NCBI GenBank assembly: GCA_041392475.1
Contig: JAWKLZ010000003.1
Coordinates: 703,501-767,500 of the forward strand
Origin: Chitinophagales bacterium
Lineage (GTDB): Bacteria > Bacteroidota > Bacteroidia > Chitinophagales > UBA2359
Direction: 5' to 3'
DNA: 64,000 nt
Shown: positions 9,113-16,971 of the stretch, in pieces
Layout of the letters: every line of letters starts with the position of its first letter
Numbering within the stretch: the stretch's first letter is position 1
Notes under the pieces: generated by a model
What the model saw: the letters and a program-made list of their open reading frames with translations, nothing else
The model's database searches: none
Told to the model about the DNA's origin: nothing
Program-made: the position numbers and the translations under genes

Positions 9113-9916
9113 CTAATTGCGTATAGCAAAAACCTTGTCAGCTAAGGGTGTTTTTTTTACTGCCGAAATTATTTGAGTTTTGTATTTGCCTTCTACTCTT
9201 TTAACTTCAGCAAATTCAAAAAGGTTATTGAAAGTCCCAAAAAAGCGATTTCGGAAACACGCTAAGTATTGCTCTTTAGGAGTAGAATAAGAACGGTTAA
9301 ATTCTTTTAATTGCTTAGGGAAAATTAACAAATATGCTTCTGCATAGGTTTCCACTGGGATTTCTCGATTGCCGTGTTTCATAAAATGATACATGGTATA
9401 TGCCCAGCCTAATTGTACTACATCTTCTGGGTCATAAGACATATAAGACCAGTTGTATTTGGAAGTATAAGTTTCTAATAATTGAAGGTATAACTTTCCT
9501 TCGTCTTGCATGAGTTTTTCCCCTTTCTTGGTAATCAACAATTTATTGTGCTGCTTTCTAACAACTCCTCCCATTTTGAGCAATGTATGGGTAAGATGAG
9601 CATAATCAAAATCTTCTTCTTGCAGAATCTTTCTGGTACCATCATCAACGTACTCATCCGTATAAATTCGGTAATCATACAATTGATGCAAAACCTTACG
9701 AATCAAATTTCCAGTTTTAGTCAATTTATAGTATTTCGTAGTCTGCATATCCATCAAAAAGTGCATACAGAACTGAATAAATTTAACGTCTTTTACAGCA
9801 TCTTTTTCTAAAGAATTTGTAATTTGAAGAGGCGAACTTTTGTCATAAGGCTTGTAAACCAAAGTTATTAAATCCATTGGGCTTATACTGTGTAATGGCA
9901 AGATAATCATATACAA
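9113..9916 (-). CDS. Conserved hypothetical protein with winged-helix-like segment
   Basis: The frame has 267 codons and I cannot assign a function. The most plausible start is the ATG at residue 14 (PMDLITLVYK), because the first 13 residues are hydrophobic and unlike the rest. The block around KLTKTGNLIRKVLHQLY resembles the KLTxxGNLPxK motif of SEC-C/pRiA4b ORF-3-like hypothetical proteins. A second similar block (LLKMGGVVRK...LLITKKGEKLM) looks like a winged-helix hairpin. There is no signal peptide or membrane segment. The 3' end may be frameshifted, since an open protein-like frame continues past the stop. It is flanked by dnaE and an NTF2-like gene, all on the same strand but widely spaced. 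Confidence 0.6.
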   Translation of the reverse strand: MYMIILPLHSISPMDLITLVYKPYDKSSPLQITNSLEKDAVKDVKFIQFCMHFLMDMQTTKYYKLTKTGNLIRKVLHQLYDYRIYTDEYVDDGTRKILQEEDFDYAHLTHTLLKMGGVVRKQHNKLLITKKGEKLMQDEGKLYLQLLETYTSKYNWSYMSYDPEDVVQLGWAYTMYHFMKHGNREIPVETYAEAYLLIFPKQLKEFNRSYSTPKEQYLACFRNRFFGTFNNLFEFAEVKRVEGKYKTQIISAVKKTPLADKVFAIRN

Positions 9917-10012
9917 AAATATTAATAATATTTAACGTTTGGTTCTTTGATAAAATAACGAGAGAGAGGAATTTATATTCCTCGATTTTTTCGCAAAAAT
10001 TGTCAAACAACT

Positions 10013-10378
10013 TTACCCCGTCACCGCTTTCAAAAATTCAGCCGTATCAAAATATACCCGCAAGGATTGAAGTAAGCCCTCTCGAATTTCGTACCATTCG
10101 CTGACCTCCAAAGTAAGCGTTTCGCCAGATGGTACAGCAATTGTTGTTGAGATTTGGGTAATGATATAATCCTCAGTTTCTACGAGTTTGTAAAGGGTAC
10201 TATCAGTGATAGAACTAAAAAAAGGCTTGTTTACTTCAATAAAAAGCGATTTGCCTTCTACTTGTGCTAAAGGGCCGATTAGGCTCACATTTTCAGCCAA
10301 TAAATCCATCCAGTCTTCTGATTTTGCCATCATACTTGCTCTAAACGCTTCAAAAACTTGCATCGGTGATTGTGCCAT
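10013..10378 (-). CDS. NTF2/SnoaL-like small protein
   Basis: This 121-residue cytoplasmic protein has the length and pattern of the NTF2-like (SnoaL/ketosteroid-isomerase-like) cone fold: an N-terminal helix (VFEAFRASMM), a strand with ENVSLIGP, a KSLFIEVNKPFF helix, and curved strands ending in WYEIREGLLQSLRVYFDTAEFL. Such proteins bind small hydrophobic ligands or act as isomerases or polyketide cyclases, but nothing here fixes a substrate. It stands alone between a hypothetical gene and a divergent DUF2279 gene. Confidence 0.6.
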   Translation of the reverse strand: MAQSPMQVFEAFRASMMAKSEDWMDLLAENVSLIGPLAQVEGKSLFIEVNKPFFSSITDSTLYKLVETEDYIITQISTTIAVPSGETLTLEVSEWYEIREGLLQSLRVYFDTAEFLKAVTG

Positions 10379-10517
10379 GTGTGTTCTTTTTTGGTTTTTT
10401 TAAATATTCATGCACCCTCAAATCTAAAACAAACCGCTATATTTGGCAAAGATTATCGAATCATTTTATTGACAATCCTCAAACAAATAAATAGCTTGGT
10501 TTTCAAATTTTACTTCA

Positions 10518-11513
10518 ATGACAAAAAAATATATACTACCACATTTTCTCATTCTTTTTCTGTTTTTGATAAGTACGAGCATTTTAGCTCAAAGTCCTAT
10601 TGAAGAGAAGAAAGTTGATAAACCACATTTGGGCTTATTAGATATTGCACCTCAACCGCACAAAGGACGCATTATTGGCTTGACAGCGTGGAGTTTGGGA
10701 AGTTATACTGCCACCATGATTTCACTCAACAATGTTTGGTATTCGCAGTATGAACGGAGCAAGTTTCACTTCTTCAATGACAATTCAGAGTGGCTGCAAA
10801 TGGACAAGGTGGGTCATGCTTGGACTTCTTATTCTGAGGGATTGTATGGAGTGGCCTTGTTTCGATGGGCAGGATTGAAGGACAAAAAGGCGATTTGGAT
10901 TGGCGGAATGGTCGGCACGTTTTTTCAGGCAGGCATTGAAGTCTTGGATGGTTTTTCGGCGAGATGGGGCGCAAGTGTGGGCGATTTGGTGGCAAATTCT
11001 ACGGGTTCGGCTTTGGTGATTTTTCAAGAATTGGCTTGGCAAGAGCAGCGTTTTCGGTTGAAGTATTCGGCACACCGTCCTGATTACAAGGATTTTGACA
11101 CACCTTTGCAGCTTAGGGCAGAGGATTTGTATGGAACGACGATTGCAGAACAGCTATTGAAGGACTACAATGGACAGACGTATTGGCTGACGGTGAATCC
11201 TTCGACTTTTATCAAAAATCCAGATTCTAAGTTTCCGAAATGGTTGAGCATTGCAGTGGGGTACGGTGGGGATGGCATTTTTGGTGGTCACTTCAATCAG
11301 TGGACGGATGATGGGGGTGTATATCACGACTATGAAAACTCGATTCCTCGTACTCGGCAATACTATTTGTCGGTAGATGTAGATTTAGACCGCATTCCGA
11401 CAAATAGCAAACTATTGAAGGTGATCTTAGGGGCGGTGAATGTATTGAAATTTCCTGCTCCTGCATTGGAGTTTGGGAAAGAGGGGACGAAATTTCATGC
11501 GATTTATTATTGA
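10518..11513 (+). CDS. DUF2279 family exported protein
   Basis: A 331-residue protein with a cleavable signal peptide (hydrophobic core to about residue 24, ending ILAQ). The central block DKVGHAWTSY...GLYGVALFRWAG followed by AGIEVLDGFSARWGASVGDLVANSTGS is the DUF2279 pattern: conserved His and Asp/Asn residues in short membrane-associated helices, annotated elsewhere as a predicted periplasmic or outer-membrane protein. The C-terminal third looks like beta strands with aromatic ends. The function is unknown. It is monocistronic and converges on the metal permease gene. Confidence 0.65.
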   Translation: MTKKYILPHFLILFLFLISTSILAQSPIEEKKVDKPHLGLLDIAPQPHKGRIIGLTAWSLGSYTATMISLNNVWYSQYERSKFHFFNDNSEWLQMDKVGHAWTSYSEGLYGVALFRWAGLKDKKAIWIGGMVGTFFQAGIEVLDGFSARWGASVGDLVANSTGSALVIFQELAWQEQRFRLKYSAHRPDYKDFDTPLQLRAEDLYGTTIAEQLLKDYNGQTYWLTVNPSTFIKNPDSKFPKWLSIAVGYGGDGIFGGHFNQWTDDGGVYHDYENSIPRTRQYYLSVDVDLDRIPTNSKLLKVILGAVNVLKFPAPALEFGKEGTKFHAIYY

Positions 11514-11528
11514 AGTGGATAATTCATT

Positions 11529-12422
11529 TTATATACCCTGAGCTAACTCATCCAATCCACTTTCATCCACCGCTTTACCCAACCTAAACACTCCCTGAAT
11601 AGGCGAAAACAAGAAAGCCAATAGAAACCAAAATCCGACCATTGCAGCCATCGCCCCTGCAATAGAGCCATTTAGCCAAACTGCTAAATAATAACCACTT
11701 ATGGCAGTCAAAACGCCAATTGCAGCCGACAAAACCAACATCACTTCAAGGCGATTGGTGAGCAAATAAGCTGTTGCCGCAGGGCCAATCAAAAACGCTA
11801 CGACCAATATCGCACCGACCGATTCAAAAGATACTACGGTAGTCAAAGAAACGGCTGCCATCAACAAATAATGCCAAAAAGCAGTCGAAAAACCCAACGC
11901 TGCTGCATACGCAGGGTCAAAAGTGGTCAAAAACAAACCTTTGTAACCCACCACAATCATCGTGACAATCAAAGCCAAAACGACACCGCCAATCCAAACG
12001 GCTCGTGGTCCCAAATCCATCCCATTGAAGGTAAAAGTATCGAAAGGAACAAAAGCAATTTCACCATACAACACACATTCTTGGTCTAAATCAACCTGTT
12101 GTGCATACGCTGCAATGAGTATCACACCAATAGCAAAAAGGAGGGTAAAGGTCAAACCAATCGCTGCATCCGATTGCAACTTGGCTTTTCGAGAGAAAGT
12201 TTCAATCATCAATGCGGCAATGATTCCCAAAACTGAAGCTCCAATCAGACTCGCTATCGAACCATGCCCTGCAATTAGAAAGGCAAAAAATATCCCCGGC
12301 AAAACAGCATGGGATATTGCATCTCCCATCATTGCCATTTGCCTCAAAATGAGGTAACAACCCAACAATCCACAAGAAACGGCTATGAGAGAGCCAGTTA
12401 AGATAATCCAAAATTCATTCAT
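11529..12422 (-). CDS. Metal ABC transporter permease (ABC-3, Zn/Mn type)
   Basis: A 297-residue integral membrane protein with about eight hydrophobic segments. It shows the ABC-3 family pattern: SCGLLGCYLILRQMAMMGDAISHAVLPGI near the N-terminus and SFESVGAILVVAFLIGPAATAYLL in the middle, as in ZnuB/MntB/TroC permeases for zinc, manganese or iron. The membrane dimer normally works with an ATPase and a metal-binding lipoprotein. Neither is within this window, so it is an orphan permease here and the metal cannot be told. The start at 12422 fits the first membrane helix. It converges with the DUF2279 gene; the spacer upstream holds the NlpC terminator. Confidence 0.88.
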   Translation of the reverse strand: MNEFWIILTGSLIAVSCGLLGCYLILRQMAMMGDAISHAVLPGIFFAFLIAGHGSIASLIGASVLGIIAALMIETFSRKAKLQSDAAIGLTFTLLFAIGVILIAAYAQQVDLDQECVLYGEIAFVPFDTFTFNGMDLGPRAVWIGGVVLALIVTMIVVGYKGLFLTTFDPAYAAALGFSTAFWHYLLMAAVSLTTVVSFESVGAILVVAFLIGPAATAYLLTNRLEVMLVLSAAIGVLTAISGYYLAVWLNGSIAGAMAAMVGFWFLLAFLFSPIQGVFRLGKAVDESGLDELAQGI

Positions 12423-12504
12423 AGTATTAACTCTATTCGAAAAAGAACAATCACATGTAACGTATGATAGTAGAAAATGGTTTGAAATCTGTTAGAAATG
12501 TCTA

Positions 12505-12550
12505 ACAAAAAACCTCTGTTAGATTTTTCCAACAGAGGTTCTTGATTTTT
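12505..12550 (-). terminator. Rho-independent terminator of the NlpC/P60 gene
   Basis: The stem AACCTCTGTT (12511-12520) pairs with AACAGAGGTT (12531-12540). On the minus strand it is followed by a run of T (the A run at 12507-12512 on the plus strand). It lies 37 bp past the stop of the NlpC/P60 gene. A T-rich tract on the other side would also allow termination on the plus strand. Confidence 0.75.
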
Positions 12551-12576
12551 TCTTTGTGTTTGAATTTTAAGCTTTC

Positions 12577-13248
12577 TCACCCTTGCTGTTTTTTCAAATA
12601 CCTACGAGCCGCCCGTTTCAATTGCCCTTCAGATTTGGCATTGACCATCTTCAATGCGTATTTATCCAACACCCGCCGAGCCTTTTGCAGCTTTGGTTTC
12701 CAGTAAGTTGAAGCCTCGACATTGGTAATCATGACCCCTTTTGAAGAAGAAGCGTGAATCATTTGAAGCGGTTCACCTTTTTTCGATACAACCAATCCAA
12801 CATGGTCAATATCCCGTTTTTTCTCCCCAAAAAACACCAAATCTCCTTTCTGCACCTTTCTAACGCATACTTTTTTGCCCTCATTTACTTGCGTACTTGT
12901 GGTGCGACTTAGATTGTGGTCCGCATTTTTAAAAACATACTGCACATATCCCGAACAGTCAAAACCTTGCGTTGTAGAACCGCCCCATTTGTAAGGAACG
13001 CCAATGTGTTGTTGGGCAATGGTAAGTAGGTTTGCCATATTGGGAAGCGTCTCGACTTTGCTGTTTTTTGAAGGAAGAGGCTTTGGGGCAGGGGTAGTTT
13101 TTCTTTCAGGCCCAGGTTTCACTATCTCTGTTTTAGGCGTTTGTTCCTGTTTACCCTTGGGTACAAAGGTTTTTTGGGCATATACATTAGAGGAAAAAGT
13201 AAAAGAGAGTAGGAGAGAGGCGATGGATAAGAAAAATAGGTTTTTCAT
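12577..13248 (-). CDS. Exported NlpC/P60 (C40) peptidoglycan endopeptidase
   Basis: A 223-residue protein with a signal peptide (to about residue 24, ending VYA), a Pro/Lys-rich linker and an NlpC/P60 cysteine peptidase domain from about 75 to 190. Catalytic residues are visible: Cys in GFDCSGYV, His in DIDHVGLV, and a polar third residue at MIHASS. Such enzymes cut D-Glu-meso-DAP bonds in cell-wall peptides. A basic, Lys/Arg-rich C-terminus follows and may bind the wall. No SH3 or LysM anchoring module is present. The gene is monocistronic with a strong hairpin downstream. Confidence 0.88.
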   Translation of the reverse strand: MKNLFFLSIASLLLSFTFSSNVYAQKTFVPKGKQEQTPKTEIVKPGPERKTTPAPKPLPSKNSKVETLPNMANLLTIAQQHIGVPYKWGGSTTQGFDCSGYVQYVFKNADHNLSRTTSTQVNEGKKVCVRKVQKGDLVFFGEKKRDIDHVGLVVSKKGEPLQMIHASSSKGVMITNVEASTYWKPKLQKARRVLDKYALKMVNAKSEGQLKRAARRYLKKQQG

Positions 13249-13366
13249 TTTTTATGTTTAATATTTCATCTTCAATGAATTACAGACCTTTTTTTGACTT
13301 TTTGAAAGAGTATGGGTTTAAAAATCTTCAAAATGTCTATCTTGATTTCTGTTAAAAATACCAGCT

Positions 13367-14701
13367 ATGAAGTTACAACCTTTTTTTCTTATTCTTCTAT
13401 TTTTTAAATGCAACTACTTTGTAGAACAAAGCAAAATTGCTTCAATGGAAAACTTACCCAAAAATCTCGGCAAACTGCAATACGCAACTCCCGAACAATT
13501 GGGCATGAATGGTCAATTTTTGAAGGACAGCATTGAAGCCATTATCATGCAAGGCATTGAAGGAAAGGCATTTCCAGGGGCGCAAGTGTTGGTAGCAAAG
13601 GGTGGCTACATTGTTTACCATCAGGCATTTGGCTACCATACCTACGACAAGTTGCAGTTATTGCAACAAACCGATATATACGATTTGGCTTCTGTTTCCA
13701 AAATTACTACCGTTTTACCTGCCTTGATGAAACTCTACGATGAGGGTAAGTTTGATTTAGAAGCGACATTGGCGGATTATGTGCCGAAACTCAAAAAATC
13801 CAACAAAGCCGACCTGCAAATGCGGCCTATTTTGGCGCACAATGCCAGACTGCAAGCGTGGATTGCCTTTTGGGAAAATACGGTGGATGAAAAAGGAGAA
13901 TTCCAACGCCGTACCTTCAAAACCGATTCTTCCAGACGCTATTCGGTCAAGGTGACACCCAATTTGTGGCTGCATCGGAAGTACCACAAAAAAATGTTTG
14001 AAGCCATCAAAGAGTCGCCGCTCAACGAGAATGCAGGCTACAAATATTCAGGTTTGGCGTTTTATCTCTTTCCCAACATCATCGAAAAACTCACCAAAAC
14101 CGACTACGAAATCTACCTCAAAACCGAATTTTACCGACCTCTTGAAGCGCATACTTTGACCTTCAATCCGTGGCGGTATTATTCTCTAAATCAAATTGTT
14201 CCGACTGAAATAGACACTTTTTTTCGCAAATCAGTACTGCATGGATATGTGCATGACGAAGGGGCAGCAATGGTGGGCGGTGTGAACGGCAATGCAGGCT
14301 TGTTTGGCAATGCCGAAGACTTGGCAAAATTAATGCAGATGTACCTCAATAGAGGGGTTTATGATAATCGACGCTACATCAGTGAAGCGACATTGAAAGA
14401 ATTTACTCGCTGTCAATACTGTGAGGAAGGAAATAGGAGAGGGTTGGGTTTTGACAAACCCTTGATTACCTACGATGCCAATCTAAGTTCGACTGCCAAA
14501 GCTGCAAGTCCTGATAGTTTTGGACATTCGGGCTATACAGGAACTTTTGTATGGGCAGACCCCAAATACGATTTGTTGTATATTTTCTTGTCGAATCGGG
14601 TCTATCCAACCCGCAACAATTCAGTGATTTACAACCTGAACATTCGCCCACGCATACATGAGGTGATTTATGAATCGTTTTTGAAGGAAAATAAAAATTG
14701 A
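13367..14701 (+). CDS. Exported serine hydrolase, class C beta-lactamase-like
   Basis: A 444-residue protein with an N-terminal hydrophobic export signal. It has the penicillin-binding-protein/beta-lactamase fold: Ser-x-x-Lys in ASVSKITT, a Tyr motif degenerated to YSG in GYKYSGLAFY, and the third box as HSG in FGHSGYTGT. In Bacteroidota this domain is often fused behind a GH3 glycosidase; here it stands alone. An insertion between the SxxK and YxN boxes (about residues 150-205) is rich in charged residues. It is probably a periplasmic esterase or D-amino-acid peptidase rather than a resistance enzyme. It is followed at 7 bp by a membrane protein gene, likely an operon. Confidence 0.85.
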   Translation: MKLQPFFLILLFFKCNYFVEQSKIASMENLPKNLGKLQYATPEQLGMNGQFLKDSIEAIIMQGIEGKAFPGAQVLVAKGGYIVYHQAFGYHTYDKLQLLQQTDIYDLASVSKITTVLPALMKLYDEGKFDLEATLADYVPKLKKSNKADLQMRPILAHNARLQAWIAFWENTVDEKGEFQRRTFKTDSSRRYSVKVTPNLWLHRKYHKKMFEAIKESPLNENAGYKYSGLAFYLFPNIIEKLTKTDYEIYLKTEFYRPLEAHTLTFNPWRYYSLNQIVPTEIDTFFRKSVLHGYVHDEGAAMVGGVNGNAGLFGNAEDLAKLMQMYLNRGVYDNRRYISEATLKEFTRCQYCEEGNRRGLGFDKPLITYDANLSSTAKAASPDSFGHSGYTGTFVWADPKYDLLYIFLSNRVYPTRNNSVIYNLNIRPRIHEVIYESFLKENKN

Positions 14702-14708
14702 GGTGAAA

Positions 14709-15887
14709 ATGAAAGAACAAACCCGTATTTGGTGGCTTACAACCGTCAATATTTTGGCTGCAATGGCAACCATGCTTTTTAGCTTCAAACTGTGGGTCAG
14801 CACCCGTTTTTTTCCGAATGTTCCTATTAGTTCACAATTGCCTGAAATTGCCTATCCTTTTGACTATGTGTTGTTTGGGATGGCTTTGTTGTTTTTGGTT
14901 TTGTTGTTATTGCAGCGAAAACGGCGATGGTTGATAGGTTTTTTGACGGTAGCCATAATCCTGTGCATTTTTGATCAAATGCGTTGGCAGCCGTGGTTTT
15001 ATTTGTATTTGTTGTTATTTGCCTTGCTGCTGATTGTGCATATACCCTTTTCCAATCGAAAACGCGAAAGGATTGTTTTCACCGTTGCCGCATTGATTTT
15101 GAGCAGTATGTACTTTTGGAGTGGTGTCCATAAACTACATTCTGGATTCGCCAATTTTGTTTACCCCTATTTGGTCGAAACCTTTGGTATGCAGATAGAT
15201 AAAACGAAAACGATACACACGGTTTTGGCGTATGGCATGGCATTGTCGGAGTTGGGCATCGGTTTGGCTTTGCTGTGGAAACCCAGTAGAAAGTATGCCA
15301 TTATTGCAGCTTTGGGGATGCACTTGTTTATTTTGGTGGTTTTAGGGCCTTTTGGTCGAGCCGAAAATCTGGTCATCGTTCCATGGAATGTGGCGATGAT
15401 GGTTTTGGTGGTGGTTGTTTTTTACCGCAACGAGGAAGTTTCATTGCAAAGTCTTTTGTTGCCTTCTATGTTGAGTGTGAATCTATTGAGGTGGGGGATT
15501 GTGGTTTTGGTGGTAGTGATGCCTTTGTTCAGTCATTTCGGGATGTGGGATTATTATCTGTCGAACACGCTGTATGCTGGAAAAACGACCCGTTTGTTGG
15601 TGGTGATGCCCAAAGAAAATTATGAAGACCGACTACCTATTGCTATTCGACAACATACGCAAGCAGTTTCCAATACGCCTTTGTTTGTGTATATCAATGC
15701 CGATATATGGGCTTTGAAGGAGTTAAATGTACCTGTTTATCCTCAAGCGAGGGTGCAATATGCCATTGCTCGCTATTTCTGTGATTATTTCAGTCAGTGG
15801 GAAAATCGTGGTTTGCTGTTTCGGATTGACAGTCGATGGGAGTCCAAAAAGATTTTGGAGCAGTTTGAGTGTAAGGATGGGAAGTAA
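14709..15887 (+). CDS. Multi-pass membrane protein, DoxX/HTTM-like
   Basis: About 392 residues with roughly nine or ten hydrophobic helices. The ATG at 14709 is preferred; a GTG two codons earlier also fits. The middle part (YFWSGVHKLHSGF, then a helix pair with GMALSELGIGLALLW and GMHLFILVVLGPFG) resembles DoxX/MauE/HTTM-type membrane modules. The C-terminal 110 residues are soluble. It is probably co-transcribed with the preceding serine hydrolase. I cannot assign a reaction; family membership is tentative. Confidence 0.6.
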   Translation: MKEQTRIWWLTTVNILAAMATMLFSFKLWVSTRFFPNVPISSQLPEIAYPFDYVLFGMALLFLVLLLLQRKRRWLIGFLTVAIILCIFDQMRWQPWFYLYLLLFALLLIVHIPFSNRKRERIVFTVAALILSSMYFWSGVHKLHSGFANFVYPYLVETFGMQIDKTKTIHTVLAYGMALSELGIGLALLWKPSRKYAIIAALGMHLFILVVLGPFGRAENLVIVPWNVAMMVLVVVVFYRNEEVSLQSLLLPSMLSVNLLRWGIVVLVVVMPLFSHFGMWDYYLSNTLYAGKTTRLLVVMPKENYEDRLPIAIRQHTQAVSNTPLFVYINADIWALKELNVPVYPQARVQYAIARYFCDYFSQWENRGLLFRIDSRWESKKILEQFECKDGK

Positions 15888-15956
15888 TCAATATCTATTC
15901 TTGCGTCTTTCCTCTTTTGTCTAAAGTCTAAAAATAAGGTTGAACCTTTTGCAGCA

Positions 15957-16709
15957 ATGTCTGTTATTGCGAATGTTTTTCAACATTTACAACGAAATAT
16001 GGACGGCAAAAATTATTTGGTAATCGGGGGAAGTTCTGGTATTGGACTTCAAATAGTACGGGATTTGGCTGCAAATGGTGCGAATGTGTATGCTGTGTCA
16101 AGGAGCAAACACGCTGATTTTGACACATTGAAGGTGCATTATCAAGCATTGGATGTGACAGCAGCGGATTTTGAACTGACGGATTTACCCAATGAATTGC
16201 ATGGAGTGGTCTATTGTCCTGGTACCATTCAATTGAAGCCATTTCACCGAATCAGCGAGGAGGAGTTTTTGGACAGCTTTCGGGTCAATGTGTTGGGAGC
16301 AGTGAAAGTATTGCAGTCTTGTTATCGAAATTTGAAGAAAAGCAAAGGCGCAAGTGTGGTGTTGTTTAGTACAGTTGCAAGTTCGCAGGGAATGGGATTT
16401 CATGCTGCTATCGCTACTGCAAAATCGGCTGTGGAAGGGCTCGCCAAATCACTGGCGGCAGAGTGGGCAAATAGCCATATTCGGGTCAATACGATTGCAC
16501 CTTCTTTGACAGATACGCCTTTAGCAGGAGATTTGCTTTCAACGGAATCCAAACAAACCGCAGCCAACAAAAGGCATCCGCTTGGAAGGTATGGCACACC
16601 GAATGATATGGCATCGGCAGCCATGTTCCTTTTGTCAGAGCAATCTTCTTGGATGACAGGGCAAATATTGCATATTGATGGAGGATTGTCCTCTATTCGA
16701 ACTTTGTGA
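15957..16709 (+). CDS. SDR-family protein lacking the catalytic tyrosine
   Basis: A Rossmann-fold short-chain dehydrogenase/reductase-like protein. The likely start is the ATG at 15999 (MDGKNYLVIGG), giving 236 residues; the longer frame adds 14 unrelated residues. The cofactor loop GGSSGIG, the NVLG motif (RVNVLGAVKV) and the C-terminal DGG are present. The active-site Ser is at FSTVASS, but the expected Tyr-x-x-x-Lys reads IATAK, with Ile in place of Tyr and the Lys kept. A branch of SDRs that resembles this one in the HPLGRYGTP segment also lacks the Tyr, so this may be a family trait. It may bind NAD(P) without ordinary carbonyl reduction. Monocistronic. Confidence 0.82.
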   Translation: MSVIANVFQHLQRNMDGKNYLVIGGSSGIGLQIVRDLAANGANVYAVSRSKHADFDTLKVHYQALDVTAADFELTDLPNELHGVVYCPGTIQLKPFHRISEEEFLDSFRVNVLGAVKVLQSCYRNLKKSKGASVVLFSTVASSQGMGFHAAIATAKSAVEGLAKSLAAEWANSHIRVNTIAPSLTDTPLAGDLLSTESKQTAANKRHPLGRYGTPNDMASAAMFLLSEQSSWMTGQILHIDGGLSSIRTL

Positions 16710-16880
16710 CATACAAGCTATTAGTATAATATTTGGAGTGATTTTTATCAAAAATAAAATTAAAGACGCAACAATAATTATTACCCAAATGTTACAATAA
16801 GCAACTGAAACAGTCAAACTTTCAGTTGAACCAGTAAATTTTCTTTCATAGTGTTTTTTTGTATAATTCCTTATCAAAGG

Positions 16881-16915
16881 CAGGCGAGTGTGAACCACTC
16901 GCCTGTTCTTTTTTA
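16881..16915 (+). terminator. Rho-independent terminator
   Basis: A perfect 10-bp stem CAGGCGAGTG (16881-16890) / CACTCGCCTG (16896-16905) with a 5-base loop is followed by TTCTTTTTT. It lies 170 bp past the SDR stop and points the same way. The opposite gene (16972-21381, minus strand) also ends nearby. Confidence 0.8.
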
Positions 16916-16971
16916 GTCTTTAATTGAAAACTTGGGAAGTCTTTATAAAATTCCAAAGTTTTCACTAATGC

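Noticed and set aside
16635..16898. Minus-strand frame of 87 codons with a hydrophobic stretch
   Set aside because: It overlaps the 3' end of the SDR gene and the terminator hairpin and has no protein-family pattern; treated as chance.
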